Positions 1 to 7,796 of a stretch of 28,807 bases of DNA are shown in pieces. The translations under genes were made by a program, and so were the position numbers. Where the stretch lies: NCBI GenBank assembly GCA_934168325.1, contig CAKPNG010000020.1, forward strand, positions 1-28,807. Reading direction: 5' to 3'. Under the pieces are notes generated by a model, which worked only from the letters and a program-made list of their open reading frames with translations, was not told the origin of the DNA and did no database searches. Source of the DNA: an uncultured Bacilli bacterium (GTDB taxonomy: Bacteria > Bacillota_I > Bacilli_A > RFN20 > CAG-826). Position 1 is the stretch's first letter, and every line of letters begins with the position of its first letter.

Positions 1-131
1 ATATGTATAAGCATTAAAATTATTACAATTATTAATTACAAGCGGAATATTTCTAGTGTACTAATGCAAAAGACGGGCCTTCAAAACAAAGTGGGCATAT
101 CAAGTTACTTGGCGAAAATTCTTGCATTGTA

Positions 132-2117
132 ATGAAAACCGGCTCTAAATTATTTGCTTATGGTTATATAACAGGTGATGGTTTAGTAAAATTAGATAGT
201 AATTCATCTATAAATGAATTTTTTCAAATTGGTGATTTTAAAGGCGGTACTAAAACTAGTGACTGTTTAAAAAAAGTATTTCCATTTAATCAATACTATA
301 TTCAAAATGTTGAATCTAGAATTCAATTTATTGGTAACGTAACGGAAAAAGTTAGTACAGGATTTAATGTAAGATTTTTAAATGACGTTAAAACAATATT
401 TCCATTTATTAGTTCTTTGAATAATAGTAACGAAACTGGATTATTTAAACTTAGTAATGATGCAATATTAGAAAGGAAATATGAAAAAAATGAAGATCGT
501 ATTTACTATACTTTAAATAGCGGAAGTGCAAATATATCATCAATTTCTCTTAGTGTCGCTGGAAAAGGCATAGAATCGAAGATATATCAATTACCGATAC
601 CAAGTAACATGTCATTAAGAATTAAAAGTGGTGTTACAGTAAACATAAATCAGGATTTAATATTTTTGCCTGGATCAGAACTTATAATAGAAGAAGGAGC
701 AACAGTTAATATAAATTCAGGCACAAATATTTATATGTATGATAGAAATAGTTGGATAGGTAAAAAATATAGTCTCCCATATACTGATAATATTAATAAA
801 ATTAATTATAAAGGTGATTTGGTTCCTCTTTTTTATTCACCAACACGAAATTATGGTCGTACAAGTGATGATTTAATTAATTCTAAGTTAGATATAAATG
901 GAACTTTAAATATATCTGATAGTGGAGGCATTTACACAACAAACGGAACTAACAATTATGCAAATGTTTTTTCGAGTAATGGTACTGGCAAAATTATTTT
1001 TAATGGGAATTTGGATGATCAAAAAGCAATTCAACAATTTAATTGGGATAATGGAGTTGAACAAAATACTTTATATCCGCTTTATTTAAGAAATTCAACT
1101 AGTGAATTAGAATCTACTACAGATACTTATTGTAATTTGTTAGAAGAAAAGCCACTAACAGGCAATACAATTCATTTTGATAAAGTTCAAAATAAATGGA
1201 TGAAAAAATCTAGTTTGATTAGTTCATATAAAATAACTTTTGCTGATAGTAATAATTCTTCTTTAAAAGTCGAAAAAGAATATAATTCAGGAGAAGATTT
1301 TATATTTCCTTCAACTACTGATACTCAGTTTAATAACTTTACTTATAATGGATATAAAGTTAAAAAATGGATTATTGAAGGGGAAGGTATATTTGACTCT
1401 GGCAAGACTTATCAATTATCTTCTAGTAGAGATTTAACAGCATATGCAATATATGGAGGATGGACTTCTTTAAATGGTGATAAATATTATATAGATTATA
1501 AAAGTGGTGATTATTTTAAAGGTTTAAAGAAAGTAGAAGATAATGATGAAATAAAGATATGCAAATTTAAAGATGATACTGGTATATTTGATTATGGCTA
1601 CACTAATACATATCTAAATCCAACTGATAATAAATATTATTTTATTAATAACGGAGTAGTTAAAGAAAGAGGTTTTTATAAATATTCATTAAATTCTACT
1701 GATTATAATTATGTATTTGTTAATAATGACAATACATTATTAACAAATGGAACATATTATATAGATGTAAATGATATTAATAATTCTTTATTACCTAGTG
1801 GATATTATACTTTTGATAATAATGGATTAATTTCTAAAGAAGATAAAACTATTAGTAATTATAATGGAGATAATGTTTATATAGCTAATATAGATAATAA
1901 AGGAGATTCTACATACATTAATGGTATTAGAGTGGGTTATGGATTATTTATAGATAATAATCATTATAAATATTCTAATATTGAAGGTTATATAGTTAAA
2001 GATACTACATATTATGTAAGTAATACTAATAATCTAAATAATATAAAAGAAGGTTTATATTATTTTGATAGTAATGGTTATATGTATGATGAGAATTTTA
2101 TTATTATAAGAGGTTAA
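132..2117 (+). CDS. Large cell-surface repeat protein, 5' end broken or missing
   Basis: This is the 661-residue remainder of a surface protein. The N-terminal part (about residues 1-215) is rich in the beta-strand patterns (SGS/SGT, ASV-NIN-like) of bacterial adhesins. Residues about 365-442 resemble an InlB B-type (Listeria-Bacteroides) repeat, with a central Y-N-G-Y and a terminal LTAYAIYGG. From about 443 to the end there are imperfect Gly/Tyr/Asp/Asn-rich repeats of the type YYFDSNG, like choline- or glucan-binding repeats. No signal peptide, lipobox or LPXTG is present. The ATG at 132 has no Shine-Dalgarno, and the frame stays open and coding-like upstream to a TAG at 54-56, so the true N-terminus is probably upstream in another frame. 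It is followed after 6 nt by two small membrane proteins, probably one operon. From about 1450 codon use becomes even more AT-biased. The specific ligand is unknown. Confidence 0.7.
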   Translation: MKTGSKLFAYGYITGDGLVKLDSNSSINEFFQIGDFKGGTKTSDCLKKVFPFNQYYIQNVESRIQFIGNVTEKVSTGFNVRFLNDVKTIFPFISSLNNSNETGLFKLSNDAILERKYEKNEDRIYYTLNSGSANISSISLSVAGKGIESKIYQLPIPSNMSLRIKSGVTVNINQDLIFLPGSELIIEEGATVNINSGTNIYMYDRNSWIGKKYSLPYTDNINKINYKGDLVPLFYSPTRNYGRTSDDLINSKLDINGTLNISDSGGIYTTNGTNNYANVFSSNGTGKIIFNGNLDDQKAIQQFNWDNGVEQNTLYPLYLRNSTSELESTTDTYCNLLEEKPLTGNTIHFDKVQNKWMKKSSLISSYKITFADSNNSSLKVEKEYNSGEDFIFPSTTDTQFNNFTYNGYKVKKWIIEGEGIFDSGKTYQLSSSRDLTAYAIYGGWTSLNGDKYYIDYKSGDYFKGLKKVEDNDEIKICKFKDDTGIFDYGYTNTYLNPTDNKYYFINNGVVKERGFYKYSLNSTDYNYVFVNNDNTLLTNGTYYIDVNDINNSLLPSGYYTFDNNGLISKEDKTISNYNGDNVYIANIDNKGDSTYINGIRVGYGLFIDNNHYKYSNIEGYIVKDTTYYVSNTNNLNNIKEGLYYFDSNGYMYDENFIIIRG

Positions 2118-2123
2118 TAAGCT

Positions 2124-2720
2124 ATGAAGATTAAGAATAATATTAAAATAATAGCTTTAATTAGTGTATTAACTAATATATCTATATTAAGTGTTGGTTT
2201 AGGAAGTTATGTTTATACTAAAATTAATAGTGATGAATTAGATATTAATGTTGGAGTAGGAACTTATAAAGTAGGAATAGATGGTATATCTATTAATCCT
2301 ATTAAAACTAATTTTAAAATGGGTAAATATCTATATTATGATGATAATAATAGTTCTATTAATGGTTTATTAAAATATAAAATTATTATTAATAATAATA
2401 ATTTAGATAATGAATTTAAAATCAAAAATGATGATAATACTGGCTATATTTTTTCATTAAAAGGAGCATTATCAATTAATAATATTAATATATTTAAAGA
2501 TAATAAATATTTAAATAATATAAGTTTTAATAATACTGATATTATTACTAATAATATTACATTTAATAATAGTATTGTTACTTTTACTATTGATATTAAT
2601 ACTAATTCATTTGATCAAATAGAAAATTATGATTTAGTATTTAGTTTTTCTAATAAATTAATTCTTGAACATAAACAAGAATTAATTAATAAGAAGTTTA
2701 GTTTATTGTTAAAGAGGTAA
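2124..2720 (+). CDS. Small membrane-anchored extracellular protein, unknown function
   Basis: A 198-residue protein with a positively charged N-terminus (MKIKNNIK) and one hydrophobic segment at about residues 9-31. The segment lacks a clear lipobox cysteine, so it should be either an uncleaved anchor or a signal peptide. The remainder is Asn/Ile-rich with alternating polar and hydrophobic residues, suggesting a beta-sandwich exported domain, loosely like TasA/camelysin-type surface proteins, but I do not recognise a family. AGAGG at 2109-2113 precedes the ATG by 10 nt. It sits 6 nt after the upstream repeat protein and 2 nt before the next gene, so all three are probably co-transcribed and may assemble at the surface. 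Confidence 0.75.
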   Translation: MKIKNNIKIIALISVLTNISILSVGLGSYVYTKINSDELDINVGVGTYKVGIDGISINPIKTNFKMGKYLYYDDNNSSINGLLKYKIIINNNNLDNEFKIKNDDNTGYIFSLKGALSINNINIFKDNKYLNNISFNNTDIITNNITFNNSIVTFTIDINTNSFDQIENYDLVFSFSNKLILEHKQELINKKFSLLLKR

Positions 2721-2722
2721 TT

Positions 2723-3331
2723 ATGAAAAAAGTTATTAGATATAGTTTGATTGCTTCACTTTCTTTATTAGTTATTAGCTTAGTTGGTTATGCTTCTTTT
2801 TTAGTATATGAAATTAAAAATAGTGAAATAGAAGTAAAAGATAATACTTATAGTGTTAAATTATATAAATCTAATGAATTAATTAAAGAATATAAGGAAT
2901 TAGAAGAAGATAGTTATTTTGATTTACCTAAATTAAGTTATGATAAAACTATATTTAAAGGATGGAGTTTAAATAGTAATAGAGATAGTTCTATCTCTAA
3001 AATAGATAAAATAAGTATTAAATATTTAAAAGAAACTTATCCTAATGAATTAGTAATTAATAACAATATATTAAATTTATATGATGTCAGTTATCAATTT
3101 GATAATAATCATACTTTATTAAATATTATAGATAATACAGATTCACCTAGTACTACTTATTATTTATTGACAGAATCTATATCTAATTTTAATTTATTTA
3201 ATATTAAATATGTTTATAAATCTACCTTTGTTAATTTGTCGATTAATAATGAAATTTACGGTATTAATGATACATTTGATTTATCTACTTATGGTGGAAA
3301 AGAATTGACTATATTAGCAAATAAGAAATAA
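2723..3331 (+). CDS. Small membrane-anchored protein with InlB-like strand motif
   Basis: A 202-residue protein with an N-terminal hydrophobic helix (about residues 7-29) following MKKVIR, then an exported part. Residues about 42-80 contain the pattern Y-V-LYKSNELI...DLPKL...FKGWSLN, which matches the middle of an InlB B-type repeat (strand, Gly-Trp turn). No cysteine lipobox or sortase signal is seen. AAAGAGG ends 6 nt before the ATG and the gene starts 2 nt after the preceding stop, so translation is tightly linked to its neighbour. It closes the three-gene surface cluster; a hairpin follows about 50 nt downstream. The function is unknown; the shared surface topology suggests partner proteins of the large repeat protein. 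Confidence 0.75.
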   Translation: MKKVIRYSLIASLSLLVISLVGYASFLVYEIKNSEIEVKDNTYSVKLYKSNELIKEYKELEEDSYFDLPKLSYDKTIFKGWSLNSNRDSSISKIDKISIKYLKETYPNELVINNNILNLYDVSYQFDNNHTLLNIIDNTDSPSTTYYLLTESISNFNLFNIKYVYKSTFVNLSINNEIYGINDTFDLSTYGGKELTILANKK

Positions 3332-3375
3332 TTAATATTTTCAGTCTTTTACATATATAAAATGTAAGTATAGGA

Positions 3376-3404
3376 ACATAAAAGTGTGCGTTTGCACATT
3401 TTTT
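3376..3404 (+). terminator. TGTGC-GTTT-GCACA hairpin with T-tract; copy 1 of a recurrent palindrome
   Basis: The core TGTGC (3385-3389) and GCACA (3394-3398) form a stem with a 4-nt loop. It can be extended by A-rich sequence on the left and TTTTTT on the right with one G-U pair, so it could end the surface operon. The same palindrome recurs at 7593-7606 and 10423-10436, one of them between divergent promoters, so a purely terminator role does not explain it. Confidence 0.55.
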
Positions 3405-3405
3405 A

Positions 3406-3434
3406 TTACTTTAATTAATAATTTATGATACAAT
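3406..3434 (+). promoter_or_regulatory. Promoter of AAA_14/DUF4143 ATPase
   Basis: TTACTT (3406-3411), a 17-nt spacer and TACAAT (3429-3434), with TG one base ahead of the -10 (extended -10). It lies just downstream of palindrome copy 1 and 57 nt before the ATPase start. Confidence 0.5.
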
Positions 3435-3490
3435 GAATGCGAAAGTTAAGACAAAAATGTTGTAATATTCATATAAAAGGAGCAACTTAT

Positions 3491-4765
3491 ATGATAAATA
3501 GAGAATATTATTTAAATCAGATAATTTCAAGAATGTGGGATGGTAACATCAAAATTATTACAGGTATTAGAAGATGTGGTAAATCTACATTGCTATTTGA
3601 ATTGTTTTATGATTATTTGATTAAAAGTGGAGTTGAAGATAATAAAATTATAAAAATTGAATTAGATAAAAGAAAATATTTAAAATATAGAGATCCAATA
3701 TTCTTATGTGATTATGTTGAAGATATAGTTACTAAAGATAAAGATAACAAATATTATTTATTTATTGATGAAGTTCAATTAACTAACAATGCAAAAGATA
3801 AAGAAAGTGACATTGTTGTAACTATTTATGATATGTTAAATGAATTAAAAGGGTATCCAAATTTAGATTGTTATGTCACTGGTTCTAATTCTAAAATGTT
3901 ATCAAGCGAAATTGCCACCGAATTTAGAGGTAGATCTAGTCAAATAAGAGTATATCCACTTTCTTTTAAAGAGATTTATTCTTTTAAGCAAATGGATAAA
4001 CGTGATTTATTGGATGAATATATGCAATATGGTGGAATGCCAGGATTAATACAATTGAAGACTGGCAAAGAAAAGAAAGAATATCTTGATAATTTATATA
4101 ATGAACTATACTTAAAAGATTTGGTTGAACATGGGAAAATAAGAAGAGAAGATGTTTTAGAAGAAATATTAAATTATTTAGCTTCTCAAATTAGTTCACT
4201 AACTAATTCTTCAAATATAGCTAATTCAATTAATGTTAAGACATCAAGTAAGATTGATGATGGACTAATTACAAGATACTTAAATCAATTAAAAGATGCA
4301 TTTTTAATATCTGAAGCTAAAAGATTTGATATAAAAGGTAAAACTTATTTTGATTACCCAAATAAGTATTATTACACAGATATAGGTCTTAGAAATTCAA
4401 GATTAAATTATAGACAAAATGACCTAGGCCATATAATGGAAAACATTATATATAATGAACTCGTTATGCGTGGTTATTCTGTTGATATTGGTGTTGTCGA
4501 AGATAGAAGAGGTGGGGCAAATAAACAAAAAGAGATAGATTTTATAGTAAATAATTTTGATAATAAAATATATATTCAATCAGCCCTTAGGATTGACGAA
4601 GATTCTAAAATGAAATCTGAACTTGATTCATTTAGATTAACTAAAGATTTTTTTAAGAAGGTAATAATAAGAAATGATATCATTTCAAGTTTTTATGATG
4701 AAAATGGTATTTTACATGCTAGTTTATTAGATTTCTTATTAGGAAAAATTGATATATTACAATAA
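3491..4765 (+). CDS. AAA_14/DUF4143 (COG1373-type) ATPase
   Basis: A 424-residue P-loop ATPase. Walker A is GIRRCGKST (residues 25-33), Walker B YLFIDE (89-94), and the sensor-like VTGSN is at 129-133. This is followed by the family's EFRGR region, a YGGMPG motif, the DUF4143 winged-helix part (Y-T-DIGLR, MENIIYNEL) and a C-terminal PD-(D/E)XK-like end (KEIDFIV...IYIQSA), in which the usual catalytic Lys is replaced by Ser-Ala. The start was set at 3491 because AAAGGAG (3476-3482) lies 8 nt upstream; earlier in-frame starts lack this. Proteins of this family are abundant in gut bacteria and their role is not firmly established; a regulatory or defence-like ATPase is plausible. It is a paralogue of the leftward gene at 6249-7568; the two bracket a toxin-antitoxin-like pair. 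Confidence 0.88.
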   Translation: MINREYYLNQIISRMWDGNIKIITGIRRCGKSTLLFELFYDYLIKSGVEDNKIIKIELDKRKYLKYRDPIFLCDYVEDIVTKDKDNKYYLFIDEVQLTNNAKDKESDIVVTIYDMLNELKGYPNLDCYVTGSNSKMLSSEIATEFRGRSSQIRVYPLSFKEIYSFKQMDKRDLLDEYMQYGGMPGLIQLKTGKEKKEYLDNLYNELYLKDLVEHGKIRREDVLEEILNYLASQISSLTNSSNIANSINVKTSSKIDDGLITRYLNQLKDAFLISEAKRFDIKGKTYFDYPNKYYYTDIGLRNSRLNYRQNDLGHIMENIIYNELVMRGYSVDIGVVEDRRGGANKQKEIDFIVNNFDNKIYIQSALRIDEDSKMKSELDSFRLTKDFFKKVIIRNDIISSFYDENGILHASLLDFLLGKIDILQ

Positions 4766-4766
4766 T

Positions 4767-4916
4767 CGATTCTTTATTTTTGATGAAAATGAAAATAATA
4801 GCGATATTAAAAAAAGAATATCTCATTATTTAATTGACAATTTAGATTTTTAAAATTTGGTGGTAGTAAACTTTTAAAAATATATAGTTCAATAATACAA
4901 TATTTACTTCATTCAA
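4767..4916 (+). pseudogene. Possible remnant of a gene 3' end
   Basis: After the ATPase stop, one frame reads RFFIFDENENNSDIKKRISH and continues to a TAA at 4851-4853. A -1 shift at the T5/A4 run near 4850 continues a coding-like stretch (LKFGGSKLLKIYSSIIQYLL). There is no start or ribosome site. It looks like the decayed tail of an unidentified gene, but short AT-rich sequence can mimic this. Confidence 0.25.
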
Positions 4917-4945
4917 TTGATTATATATCATTGCAATGATATAAT
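4917..4945 (+). promoter_or_regulatory. Promoter with embedded 20-bp perfect palindrome (operator)
   Basis: TTGATT (4917-4922), a 17-nt spacer and TATAAT (4940-4945). A perfect 20-bp palindrome, TATATCATTGCAATGATATA, occupies 4924-4943, filling the spacer and entering the -10. The predicted transcript starts near 4952, only about 16 nt before the ATG. This is typical of an autorepressed toxin-antitoxin promoter; the downstream XRE protein is the obvious candidate repressor. Confidence 0.75.
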
Positions 4946-4967
4946 TTTCTTAATTATAGGAGGAATA

Positions 4968-5651
4968 ATGTCTAAATTAATTTTATATCATGGGTCAAAA
5001 GATATTATAGAAAAGCCAATTTATCATAAAGGAAAAAAAGAAAATGATTATGGTTTTGGTTTTTATTGTACAGAAAATGATGAATTAGCAAAAGAATGGG
5101 CATGTTCTAATAATGAATCTAATGGCTTTAGTAATAAATATTCTGTTGATATTACTAATCTAAAAATATTAGATTTAACTGATAAGAGATATTCTATTTT
5201 AAATTGGATTGCAATACTTTTAAAAAATAGAACTTTTGATTTAAGTAACGATATATCAATATTAGCTAAAGATTATTTAATAAAGAATTTTTATATTGAT
5301 GTAAATCAATTTGATATAGTAATTGGATTTAGAGCAGATGATTCTCATTTTAGCTTTGCTAAAGATTTTATTAATAATACTATTCCAGTTAGAAAACTAA
5401 ATAAAGCCATGGCATTAGATGAATTAGGTAAGCAAGTAGTAATTATAAGTGAATTAGCTTTTAATAGACTTCATTTTGAAAATTTTGAAATAGCTAATAG
5501 TTTAGAATACTTCATTAAAAGAAAAACTAGAGATGAAAAAGCTAGAACTAATTATATAGATAATATTAGAAATTCTAATATTATCGTTAATGATTTATTT
5601 ATTATAGATATTATAAGAAGAGGACTAAAAGATGGAGATAAAATCATATAA
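4968..5651 (+). CDS. DUF3990 protein, probable ADP-ribosyltransferase-like toxin
   Basis: A 227-residue protein whose N-terminus carries the DUF3990 signature: LYHGS (residues 5-9), an Ile-x-Lys-Pro segment, D-YGFGFYCTEN near 30-40 and LAKEWAC. A second conserved region reads DIVIGFRADDSHF, followed by GKQVVIISE. DUF3990 proteins are related to the ADP-ribosyltransferase fold, where the first His and the G-FY-T segment line the NAD site; a toxin role is inferred. The start at 4968 follows AGGAGG (4958-4963) at a short 4-nt spacing. Its last 20 nt overlap the next gene, an XRE protein, and the pair has one promoter with a palindrome. Both features fit a type II toxin-antitoxin module. Confidence 0.8.
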   Translation: MSKLILYHGSKDIIEKPIYHKGKKENDYGFGFYCTENDELAKEWACSNNESNGFSNKYSVDITNLKILDLTDKRYSILNWIAILLKNRTFDLSNDISILAKDYLIKNFYIDVNQFDIVIGFRADDSHFSFAKDFINNTIPVRKLNKAMALDELGKQVVIISELAFNRLHFENFEIANSLEYFIKRKTRDEKARTNYIDNIRNSNIIVNDLFIIDIIRRGLKDGDKII

Positions 5652-6252
5652 TATTTTATATTTAGATGATGTATCTACATCTATAGGTATAATGTTTGAA
5701 CAAGCTAATAATTTGAATATTAGTCCTATAATATTTTGGAATACATTTATTAATTCTAATGTCGCTAAAGAAATAGAAAAAGGTAATCCAAAATATTTAA
5801 ATTCTTCTGGATTAGATTATTTAATAGAAATATATAAAGATAAAAAAAGAATATCAAAAAAAGAAAATATTAAAAGAAATCAATATTATTGGGCAGGTTG
5901 GGTTTTAACTCATCTTCAATATAAAACTAATTATTCTTTTTATAAAATTAATGAATATTTGCCTATAGAAGAAGTATTAAGACTATATCCTACTTTACAT
6001 GAATCTGATATTTCTAAATTCTTTGATGTTGCTTTAACTTATTTTAAAAAAGAACATATCACTAACTTAAAAAAGATTAGAGAAGCAAAAGGTATATCTC
6101 AAAATGAATTATCTAAATTAGCTAATGTCGATATTAGATCAATCCAAATGTATGAACAAAGAAGAAATGATATAAATAAAGCACAAACTATTACTTTATA
6201 TAGATTAGCTAAAGTACTTGGTTGTAAGATTGAAGATTTATTAGAATTTTAA
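5632..6252 (+). CDS. Antitoxin-like protein with C-terminal XRE helix-turn-helix
   Basis: A 206-residue partner of the DUF3990 protein. The N-terminal 140 residues contain the pattern SGLDYLIEIY...QYYWAGWVLTHLQ...YKINEYLPIEEVLRLYP..HESDISKF, which I associate with proteins usually encoded next to DUF3990/DUF3791 genes. Residues about 142-205 are a clear XRE/Cro HTH (LKKIREAKGISQNELSKLAN...SIQMYEQ...LYRLAKVLGC-IEDLL). It overlaps the toxin gene by 20 nt in another frame, implying translational coupling. The HTH should bind the palindrome at 4924-4943 and repress the operon. Its stop codon overlaps that of the convergent ATPase gene by 2 nt, so there is no room for a terminator between them. 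Confidence 0.82.
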   Translation: MEIKSYNILYLDDVSTSIGIMFEQANNLNISPIIFWNTFINSNVAKEIEKGNPKYLNSSGLDYLIEIYKDKKRISKKENIKRNQYYWAGWVLTHLQYKTNYSFYKINEYLPIEEVLRLYPTLHESDISKFFDVALTYFKKEHITNLKKIREAKGISQNELSKLANVDIRSIQMYEQRRNDINKAQTITLYRLAKVLGCKIEDLLEF

Positions 6253-7568
6253 TCTAAAGAATTTTCGTTTAATAAAAAATCAAATAGATTTAGATGAAGA
6301 ATACCATCTTCATCATAAGTTCCATAACCTCCATATTTAGTTATTAATACTTTTTTAAATGAGTTATTAATTTTTTTTAATGGTCTTAATTCCTGTTCCA
6401 TTTTATTCTCATCTTGTATATACAAAGCAGATTGAATATAAACTATTTTATCAAATTTTTCAGCAACAAAATCAACTTCAAGATTAAGTCTAATAGTCTT
6501 ATTAGTTGAATGATCAAAAATAGTCATTGAGCCTATTGATACTTTATATCCTCTATATATAAGTTCGTTATATATAATATTTTCCATATAATGAGGTTCC
6601 TGATCTTTACCTAAAAAATTAGAAGCTGCGTAACGAAGACCCATATCTTCAAAATAATATTTGTATGATGCACCAATGAATTTACGACCAGTAAGATCAT
6701 ATCTACAAACAGAGTTTAATAAAAATGAATCTTCCATGTACTCTATATATTTTGTAACCGTAGATGGTAAAATTGGATAATTTAATATTGATTTAAATGT
6801 ATTAGAAATTTTAATTGGATTAATAATTGAGCCAACATTAGTTGATATAATTTTAGTAACATCTTTAATAGCCTCATCTTTTTTTAAAGAATATCTTTCT
6901 ATAATGTCGTTTATATAAGTATTATTAAATACTTGGAGTAAATATTCTCTTTTAGATGGCTCGTCAGGTAAAAGTAGTACTTGAGGTAACCCTCCGTAGA
7001 GATAATATTGTTTCCACAAACTCAAATTATCGGTATTTAGATTAACATTAGCCTCTTTAAATTCTTTAAAAGTAAGTGGATGTACTCTAATTTGCCATCC
7101 TCTGCCTCTAAATTCAGTTGCAATATCATTTGATAACATATGAGAATTACTACCGGTTACAAAAGTTTCGACATTTTTTAAATTGATAAAGCCATTTAAA
7201 ACATCATAAAAAGTAATTTTTGGTATTTTACCATCAATTGTTTTATATCCTTTGAAATAAGGATTATCAATACTTTCACAAAATTGAATTTCGTCAATTA
7301 AAAAATAGTATTTTGAATCATCTCTAATCTTGCTTTCGAAATAATTAGCTAAATCAATTGGATTTCTATATTTTACATTTCTCAAATCGTCAAGTGATAA
7401 CTCAATAATGTGATCATTTCTTATTCCGTTAGAAAGAAGATAATCTTTAAAAATATGAAATAAAAGAAAAGACTTACCAGACCTTCTAGGTCCAGTGATA
7501 ATTTTAATCAATCCGTTTCCAATTGAAGATTTTAATTTTTCCAAATATGATTTTCTTAAGATATACAT
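6249..7568 (-). CDS. AAA_14/DUF4143 (COG1373-type) ATPase
   Basis: A 439-residue paralogue of the ATPase at 3491-4765. Walker A is GPRRSGKS (residues 26-33), Walker B YYFLIDEIQF near 95-105, then VTGSNSHML, EFRGRGWQIRVHPL, YGGLPQ, and the DUF4143 part (YKYYFEDMGLRYA, HYMENIIYNEL). The C-terminal nuclease-like end reads LEVDFVAEKFDKIVYIQSA, again with the final Lys replaced. The start at 7568 was chosen because AAGGA precedes it by 7 nt on the minus strand; the longer frame to 7607 runs through the operator palindrome. The promoter lies at 7621-7649. The role is not established for the family; presence beside a toxin-antitoxin pair and other modules suggests defence or selfish maintenance. Confidence 0.88.
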   Translation of the reverse strand: MYILRKSYLEKLKSSIGNGLIKIITGPRRSGKSFLLFHIFKDYLLSNGIRNDHIIELSLDDLRNVKYRNPIDLANYFESKIRDDSKYYFLIDEIQFCESIDNPYFKGYKTIDGKIPKITFYDVLNGFINLKNVETFVTGSNSHMLSNDIATEFRGRGWQIRVHPLTFKEFKEANVNLNTDNLSLWKQYYLYGGLPQVLLLPDEPSKREYLLQVFNNTYINDIIERYSLKKDEAIKDVTKIISTNVGSIINPIKISNTFKSILNYPILPSTVTKYIEYMEDSFLLNSVCRYDLTGRKFIGASYKYYFEDMGLRYAASNFLGKDQEPHYMENIIYNELIYRGYKVSIGSMTIFDHSTNKTIRLNLEVDFVAEKFDKIVYIQSALYIQDENKMEQELRPLKKINNSFKKVLITKYGGYGTYDEDGILHLNLFDFLLNENSLD

Positions 7569-7592
7569 AATACATTCCTTAACATATAAATG

Positions 7593-7606
7593 TGTGCGGT
7601 CGCACA
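7593..7606. promoter_or_regulatory. TGTGCG-GT-CGCACA perfect palindrome, copy 2
   Basis: Six-base arms with a 2-nt centre, placed between the promoter (7621-7649) and the start of the leftward ATPase gene, about 9-22 nt past the predicted transcription start. It matches copies at 3385-3398 and 10423-10436, and a compact TGTGCACA at 7742-7749. It is probably an operator, or alternatively a recombination or border site. Confidence 0.6.
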
Positions 7607-7620
7607 TTTTCTATGACTTA

Positions 7621-7649
7621 AGTATAACATAAATAAAATATATAAGCAA
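7621..7649 (-). promoter_or_regulatory. Promoter of leftward AAA_14/DUF4143 ATPase
   Basis: On the minus strand TTGCTT (7649-7644), a 17-nt spacer and TATACT (7626-7621). It precedes palindrome copy 2 and the ATG at 7568. A decayed copy of the same block is found at 10452-10480, where the -35 is kept as TTGATT but the -10 is lost. Confidence 0.65.
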
Positions 7650-7713
7650 AAAAATGTGCAGTACCTATAGAGAAATATTCTAATAGAAAAATTATGTTTT
7701 CTTTAATATAAAC

Positions 7714-7738
7714 ATTTGTTAAAATGAACTTAACAAAT
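7714..7738. promoter_or_regulatory. 9-bp inverted repeat over a probable extended -10 for the lipase cassette
   Basis: ATTTGTTAA (7714-7722) and TTAACAAAT (7730-7738) are exact reverse complements with a 7-nt loop. The left arm includes TGTTAAAAT (7717-7725), an extended -10; the -35 (TTTCTT, 7698-7703) is weak. A compact palindrome TGTGCACA follows at 7742-7749. This fits an operator-promoter for the rightward cassette. Confidence 0.4.
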
Positions 7739-7796
7739 AAATGTGCACAAATTAATAATTAGCTGAAATTTTTAATGTTTAAAGGAGGATAAAAAT

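Larger units (their letters stand above)
7581..7662. repeat. 82-bp direct repeat, copy A
   Basis: Aligns with 10411-10492 at a constant offset of 2,831 bp, about three quarters identical by eye. Shared landmarks are CATATAA, TGTG...GCACA, TATGACTTA, an AA(G/T)CAA and a terminal AAAAAATGTGC. The copies flank the lipase-lipoprotein-nucleotidyltransferase cassette. Confidence 0.6.

Noticed and set aside
3376..3404. Palindrome copy 1 as nothing more than a terminator
   Set aside because: The same palindrome lies between divergent promoters at 7593-7606 and in a non-terminator block at 10423-10436, so a simple terminator reading is insufficient.
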